A stretch of 64,000 bases of DNA from contig OX291545.1 in the NCBI GenBank assembly GCA_946406115.1, forward strand, positions 24,485,153-24,549,152. Reading direction: 5' to 3'. How positions within the stretch are numbered: position 1 is the first letter of the stretch; each line of letters opens with the position of its first letter. The DNA comes from Apoda limacodes. Its lineage: Eukaryota > Arthropoda > Insecta > Lepidoptera > Limacodidae. Below, in pieces: positions 57,990 through 64,000 of the stretch. The notes beneath the pieces are model-generated. The model was given only the letters and a program-made list of their open reading frames with translations, did not search any database and was not told the DNA's origin. The position numbers and the translations under genes were made by a program.

Positions 57990-58447
57990 TTATCTGAATA
58001 GCTCATGCACAAGACAAATCCCAGTGTTATGTCCTATACCGGATCCTATATAATATGACATTCTTACAAATAGCTGTAACTTGAGTAACAAGAAGATCCC
58101 CGCGATTTCACCCGCGGAAAAACCTAATTCTGTCTCTCTCTCGAGATTGAGATACAAGTATTTTATATTCTTTTCTGTCCTCGGTACAGTCTGCGTCAAA
58201 AATACCGTGGCTTCATTGCAACTTTAAGGAAAAGTCCATTTTTTCCGATCTGACAACAAACATGGCTATTTTAAACTAAAAACTTATATTAGTCAAAACA
58301 AAAATATAGCCTACATCCACCCTAAACATAAAACTCCATCTCAAATATTGGTTAAAGATTTTTTTTAATCGGATGATTGGTTTCGGAGGAATTCCTACAT
58401 CCAAAATTTTAAACTTTACCACTTTATCATATTATTATTAGTGTAGA
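57990..58447. repeat. Lep1-like repeat copy
   Basis: Contains GATCCCCGCGATTTCACCCG, CGTGGCTTCATTGCAACTTT, TTTTTAATCGG-TGATTGGTTTCGGAGG and ends TATTATTATTAGTGTAGA. Non-coding. Confidence 0.45.
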
Positions 58448-58705
58448 TTATCATCAACCTGTACAATGTTTTGTAAATCGACACACAGACTAAATAACAA
58501 TCTTGAGCTTGTTGAAACTAAATTGAAGTTTGGCTCCCGGCTAACGTTTAGTGTGCATTTGATTCTCTTGTAATATCCGGTAGTTGTTTATCGCATAAGC
58601 AAGTGACTGGAAAACATGTGGTAGCGCATGACTCGTCGCGGCCGCCAACAATAACGAGATTTTTAACCACTGCCTCACAGCTGAAACGTTTTAAATAGTT
58701 GCATT

Positions 58706-59377
58706 CAGGGCTGCCAGATGGGCAAAATTCGTCTGGATTTTTAATGGCCAGACTCACGACAAAATATGTAGTCTCTGAAAAACAGAAGTTCAAACTTTAG
58801 GGGATCACAGCACGAGTAGAAAGATTTCTCACTTTTTGACATTTCTATTTGATATCAATGTTAAAAAGATAATTTATTTGTAACATTATAACAATAATAA
58901 TTTTGATATTTTAAAATACATTAATAATTGCACATTTTATACCGATCACTTCAGTAGGTTTTTGGGCAATATTTGATCGTCTTTCAGAAGATAAAAATTA
59001 AATTCGGCATATAAATCAAAAATCAAAAAGTCTTGTTGTCTTCTCTTACGACCAAATTCTTAGTGCTTAAAGTTATAAGCAATGAAAGTAACAGTATGTC
59101 CATAATATTTAATCTGAACCTTTTTGTAAATTGTTCAAAAATTATTGTGTCCAAATTGGTAAGTAGACATGGTTTGTTTGAATTCAAAATTAAATCATTA
59201 AGTTATTAGTCTGTCTTTTCGAATTAGGTTCTTTTTGAATTAGGTAATTGATACCAATCATTTAAAGCAGTGAAATTTATAATATGTATTCCCCCAAACA
59301 ACAATCACAAAATCCTGATATCTCAAAATTTTATCCAGATATTTCAGTTCTCCCGTCTGGCAACAGTGGCAGCCCTA
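58706..59377. mobile_element. hAT-type element with probable 8-bp target-site duplication
   Basis: Left end CAGGGCTGCCAGATGGG; the right end, complemented, reads TAGGGCTGCCA followed by a few extra bases and GCCAGACGGG. Flanks are GTTGCATT (58698-58705) and GTTGCTCT (59378-59385), six of eight matching. About 672 bases, no transposase ORF; probably a deleted non-autonomous copy. Confidence 0.5.
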
Positions 59378-61125
59378 GTTGCTCTACTTGCGTTGAATAA
59401 CTTTAACGTGCCTTACCGTACAAGAAGTCTACGAATATTTATGACCGAACTACCGAGGGTGTCAATTTGTACCGAGGGTGTCAATCAGTACCTGCGGACA
59501 AAAATAAATCATAATGTCATCGGAATCGTTTTAACAAAATATATCGGTTTATTATAAAGTTTGTAAAAAAGGTTTGAACGTTTCTTACTTAATTAAGTTA
59601 TGTTTGACTAACCGAATCTAGATAAAATTTGGCTTAAAGTATTTTCTGGAATACTTCACCCATATTTTATCCTGATGGACACAAACTGTGAGGCCACACC
59701 TTGTTATGTATTTAATAAAGATAATTCAAAAAAAGGACAAGAAAAATAACGTCAAGTACCAAATTAGGATAAAGAGTGGGAGGAGTAAGTTCGAACAGCT
59801 GATAATTCCCGGAATCCTTCCAGCCGGGCGGGTGTCTGCAGGAGTAGGACTGGAGCTCAGCTGAGCGTCCCCCTGCCTACCGGTCCGCCCAGCTCTCTAT
59901 CGATCGCCTTCCTACGGACGTTCACCGTTTAGACGTAGCTAGACTATCATTAAGGTCTAATCTTTATTAATTTGAAGGTCATCAACATTAAAATTTAAGC
60001 TGCTTTTACATCCTGTCTCTCTCTCTCTCTCTCTGGATTTCAGCACACGTACCTACGTCATCAGTTACATGTTTGGACACTAAAACTTGATTTTTTAATT
60101 TTTTTTTAAAAAAGCCCCTGTTTCTGTCATTGATTCTTGCAATGTTTTTAAAAATAATTGATAGCCCATAACAATATCTTAATAAATTCTTAGTTTTTAA
60201 ATAGCAGTTTACTGATTTTTCACGGGGTTGACATTTGATTTTACAAAGTAGTTACTTATGTAAAAAATTAATTTAATTTGAGATGGTTATGATTATTGAT
60301 ATCGAATTCCTTCTTTGCTTAACATTTTTAATCATCAATGAACAGACTGAAGGCCCTGAAGATTATGAAGTAACCTTATATCTCAAGTAATCTCAACTGC
60401 AACAAAAGAAAAGTCTTACAGCATTAACGAGAACGTCAGCTAAGAAATATTTAAATCTCAGATAATTTTAAAGAATACGACTTAGAAACAGTCTTCATAT
60501 CAGCCGCTAGAAATTCGTTGGCGAATATAGCCCTTCTTAGATCTCCAAGCACATGCAACTTGCTACTTCCCGCCGATCTCTCTAGGCAGGTCCTTACCTT
60601 AGTGCAACTAGTGGGTTGCCGAACTAAAGTCCGTTTTCCGAATTGCGGTCTTCACTTTGGAACTTTCTTTTCCTATAATTAATCAGTTTTACGACCTATG
60701 ATAGACAGGCCAGTGCCTAGCTTACTAATTCCTCTATGTACCTATCGTCTCGTAATAGTAATATAATAGTAATCAATCAAAATAATAAATTTTGTAGAGA
60801 AACTTATTTTCCTGAATATGTGTTTTATTTTCTCAGTCGTTAACAAAATCCGTTGTGCAATTTTTTTTTAGGTTTTTTTTTCAATAGGTACATGCCAACG
60901 GCATTAATTTCATGACAGTTACGTAAATGGCTATTTAAGTTTCGGTATCAGTATTAGAACCAGTAGGTATAAGATATATATTTAAATGAATTGTGTTTTT
61001 CCTAGATTAGTGTTTAGTAAAGCTCCGTACTAGAATAAGAAAAAGTAACACATCGGTATCTATCCGTTTATCTGTATGTTAATGCTGTTGTTGCTAAAAT
61101 GATTTGATAGTTATTGGAAAAGGAT

Positions 61126-61420
61126 TTTGAAATGGATTAAAAAAAAAATCTCTGCCTTTATCCCTAAAGTTAAACGTCTACCTGTTGCCGTTATCAATAT
61201 CGAGCGAAAAAATCACGTTTGTTGTACGGGAGCTCCCTTAAATATTTATTTTATTCTGTTTTTTAGTATTTGCTGTAAAAGCAGCAACAGAAACACATCT
61301 TCTGTGAAAATTGTAACTGTCGAACAATCACGGTTCATGAGATACAGCCTGGTGACAGACGGACGGACGGACGGACAGCGAAGTCTTAGTAATAGGGTTC
61401 CGCTAATTACCCTTTGATTG
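61126..61420. repeat. Interspersed repeat (GGTTCATGAGATACAGCCTG type)
   Basis: Contains AAAATCACGTTTGTTGTACG, GGTTCATGAGATACAGCCTG, the (GACG)n run GACGGACGGACGGACAG and GTCTTAGTAATAGGGTTCCG, a repeat seen very widely in insect genomes. Non-coding. Confidence 0.6.
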
Positions 61421-62313
61421 ATGAAAGAACACCTAGGTGCTTGTATCAACAGATAATCAATTAGTGACTTCATGAGATAGCTTTTGACTTTATTTTTGTA
61501 AGTGTATTCTAGACCGTCCTTACAAACTAGCAGTAATACAACACAAACCTTGCTTTATACCAGTGGCCCAGATATGTCCGTTCTATCACAAGAATATCCT
61601 GATAGGAATTTTCTCCATGCTGTGCTCCACAACTAGGTAGGAAAGTGGAGATTTGATGGATTTTTAGGGACGTGTCGCGTCCAAGTTGATAGTATTTGAT
61701 GGAAAAAATCTTTGCATAACACCATTGAAAGCTTTAAAAGCTCCCTTCCACTATCTGTAACCACTGCAAACGAGCTATAAAATCTTGGATTGATTGGCAA
61801 AAAAAACCAGACGTAGGTATTTCTATAGACGACATAATCCTGAAAAGGTTACGAGACGGCATTACATAACATAACCACATATACATACGAGACTTTTTTA
61901 TTTATTGCATAATGCCCACAGTAGAACTGCAGTCGTAGGTAATAAAGAGCAAAAAATAAATGCGATACCAAAATCGTAAATTTTTAATTAAAAAATTGAT
62001 TGCCGGTACCAATCACACCAATGTTCAGCTTGAGTATCATTTGATTTAATAAAAGTATTAACCTGTTTATTACCACGGCGCGGCGTACGGAGGCAACGTA
62101 TCATCTAAATCATTATTTGTAAAAAAACCGGTTTTCTAACAAAAACTTGTAAACTGCCTTTATATAAAACATTGCAAAACACTGGCTCATATAGCAGCCT
62201 CTTTTTCTGCTTAAAGAAAACGTCCATTACGCACTTGTACGGAAGTGCCTTTTACTTTACAGTTTTTTTTTTATTTTTAGGAAAAAGAAATTATGCCTTG
62301 AACTAAGTTCTTA

Positions 62314-62464
62314 TTGACGTGACAACGTCTTATAAATTGGTTTGCCGGGTGACACTTCAAGAAACTGCGTTACGCTCCGCTCACGTTATGCGCTCACAAT
62401 GAGAGCGAGTGAGAGGCACGCGGCATGGTTAGCCCGCCTAAGAGCGAGAGAGACAGACATAAAA
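62314..62464. repeat. Direct repeat, copy 1 (151 bases)
   Basis: Starts TTGACGTGACAACGTCTTAT and ends GAGAGACAGACATAAAA. It is identical by eye to 62768-62908 except for ten extra bases (GCATGGTTAG) in this copy. It contains GCGTTACGCTCCGCTCACGT and GAGAGCGAGTGAGAGGCACG. Confidence 0.9.
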
Positions 62465-62767
62465 AGTGAAAGGCACAAGTTGTCACGATTCCGGACGGTT
62501 GTCCGACACTATTTTTTTTTGGAAGAATAAACGTGTTTGTTAAAAACAATTAAATTAAATCTACTTTATACAACATTTTAACACTGACATAAATATTTAC
62601 TGTCCTTTAACCTATCCCATATAACCTGTCCCATTATAGACGAGGTTCTTAGTTGCAGCTCGAGCCCAAAGCCAGATCGTAATTCAACCGAGTGAAGCTC
62701 ATTTGTATCATAAATCAAAATCATAATTTATAATGTAAATATATAACAGTATTATTTGCGTGATTTT

Positions 62768-62908
62768 TTGACGTGACAACGTCTTATAAATTGGTTTGCC
62801 GGGTGACACTTCAAGAAACTGCGTTACGCTCCGCTCACGTTATGCGCTCACAATGAGAGCGAGTGAGAGGCACGCGCCCGCCTAAGAGCGAGAGAGACAG
62901 ACATAAAA
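62768..62908. repeat. Direct repeat, copy 2 (141 bases)
   Basis: Second copy, 454 bases downstream of copy 1, same orientation, lacking ten bases. The near identity implies recent duplication or conversion, or two ends of one element such as LTR-like termini, although the 300-base interior is too short to code. Confidence 0.9.
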
Positions 62909-63789
62909 TCATTGTCACGTAAAACTTTCGCCCGTATACCGACTTTACAGGCAACCAGTTTTTTTTAAATTTGTTGAAAGTTAGTTAGAGGGGAAAGGAG
63001 AAGATAAATTGCAAAATTAAAGCATTTTTGACAACCTACGACGAAATCCCAACTCTATAACATAATACTACCTGTAGAATAGGTAAATAACTATGAACAC
63101 GTACGTCAATCCATGGTACTATTTTAACATGATTGATTATTTCCGCCATCTTACCTAACTTATGCAAAATTAAAATCATCGTGTGTTACGCAAACCAAGA
63201 CGTAAAATGCTCAATTACATAACTTGATGAGAAGAACGTATGGCGTCTTTTATTATTAGGTAGAGTCGGTGATTGGTTGCAAACGTGTGCAGTAGAAAGT
63301 GGCATGCGGAGCGAACTATCTCGCTGGCATGGCTGTTGGCTGCACGCAAGATCGGAGCCATTACTCACTCGTAGAGCTACGTTATAGGTACGTGCTGAAT
63401 GGTCAATTGCGAATGCATGGACATGCCATTAGCAATCACACTGATGCGAACTCGTATGAATAGTTGACAAATTGCTGGAGAGCTTGGACTTGGTTTACGT
63501 GCAACTCCGTATGGTAATTTCGACTTCGTCTATCCTAATCGTTGTGAAAAGAACGTTAATGTTTATTTAAATATTTTGACAATTATTTAGGCCGTTTCTT
63601 TATATTTTCCATTACAAATGGATTGTAATTACACTTCTACCTGCGACATTAGTTTGTGTGGTAGAGTCGTTTGCCATGTTTTTGTGCAAAATGAAACCTC
63701 ATGCACATATATTGCAACAGAATCTTAATCAATAATAATCTGTTTATTTCATGAACCAAAAAAAACATAAATTCGTCACTAAGATGCGA

Positions 63790-64000
63790 TCTTATAATTC
63801 GATTGTTTAAAACACACCAACATAGTCCAAACTCGAGGGGTTTACTAGTAAACATTGAAGAGTTCCATTATCTACCTCCAGGATGCATCCTCAGGGCCTC
63901 GTCCCCAACTGCGATGATTTCGACTCGTTAAAACAAACTAAATGAACCCAAACTGAAGGGGTAACCATTAATAAGTTTCACACTATCCATCTCCCAGGAT
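63790..64000. repeat. Tandem satellite-like repeat, unit about 120 bases, running off the window
   Basis: Two adjacent units: CCAAACTCGAGGGGTTTACTA with CTACCTCCAGGAT (from 63827), and CCAAACTGAAGGGGTAACCA with CCATCTCCCAGGAT (from 63948). Both are preceded by TTTAAAACA or TTAAAACAAACTAA. The array probably continues past base 64000. Confidence 0.6.

Larger units (their letters stand above)
52946..64000. other. Right part of the window, mostly unexplained AT-rich DNA
   Basis: Outside the listed repeats I see no gene. A phrase GCCATCTTGA-TTTTAAAA with GATTTAGCACCCTC recurs at about 55285-55330, 55985-56010 and 56070-56130, a worn dispersed repeat. A CT run lies at 60017-60033. No tRNA or other RNA gene was recognised. 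Confidence 0.45.

Noticed and set aside
1..64000. Any CRISPR array, operon, phage-like or defence gene cluster
   Set aside because: The spliced animal gene, intron structure and transposon types show eukaryotic nuclear DNA; no spaced repeats or bacterial gene arrangement are present.

Overview
The window is nuclear genomic DNA from an insect, most probably a moth or butterfly (Lepidoptera). It is AT-rich with long introns. It carries one recognisable host gene and a dense load of short DNA transposons, LINE and SINE relics and palindromic repeats. Several of these (MITEs with 8-bp duplications, a mariner relic, 5S-derived and Lep1-like repeats, a terminal satellite) are of kinds I associate with lepidopteran genomes. 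That assignment is inference; no species is claimed.

Host gene: an FNDC3-family gene (fibronectin type III domain-containing protein 3; vertebrate FNDC3A/FNDC3B, Drosophila miles to go) lies on the minus strand. I rebuilt it from splice sites and reading phase: exons at 23687-23928, 18989-19170, 13897-14098, 13158-13354, 9642-9796, 6406-8599 and 3557-3862. An alternative first coding exon sits at 15986-16036. The short form (starting at 16036) is a complete 1034-residue protein with nine FN3 domains and a C-terminal membrane anchor. The long form replaces the 17-residue start with at least 141 Gly/Tyr-rich and His/Pro-rich residues, and its own start codon was not found. All junctions are phase-compatible.

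Layout. 1-3556: 3' side of the gene, AT-rich, probably 3' UTR plus intergenic DNA, with a doubtful plus-strand exon near the left edge. 3557-23928: FNDC3 exons and introns. The 9797-13157 intron holds, on the opposite strand, an intact 558-codon gene of a transposase-like family common in arthropods, flanked by faint inverted repeats. The 16037-18988 interval holds the short-isoform promoter, a palindromic MITE, a three-level nested insertion (MITE in mariner in an older MITE) and a 47-bp-arm hairpin. 23929-64000: no convincing coding exon. It is either a very long 5' intron of FNDC3 or intergenic DNA, and contains two hAT-type MITEs, Lep1-like copies, a broken jockey/CR1-like LINE end, a SINE with a 5S rRNA-like head, a 2.7-kb inverted-repeat structure, a head-to-head MITE pair and minisatellites. 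A possible promoter with a short first exon is near 52.9 kb, and a near-identical 141-bp duplication is near 62.3 and 62.8 kb.

I see no operon-like or defence-like gene system. The most informative features are the two alternative N-termini of FNDC3, the intact nested transposon gene, and the insertion stack that can be dated against an unoccupied copy elsewhere in the window.
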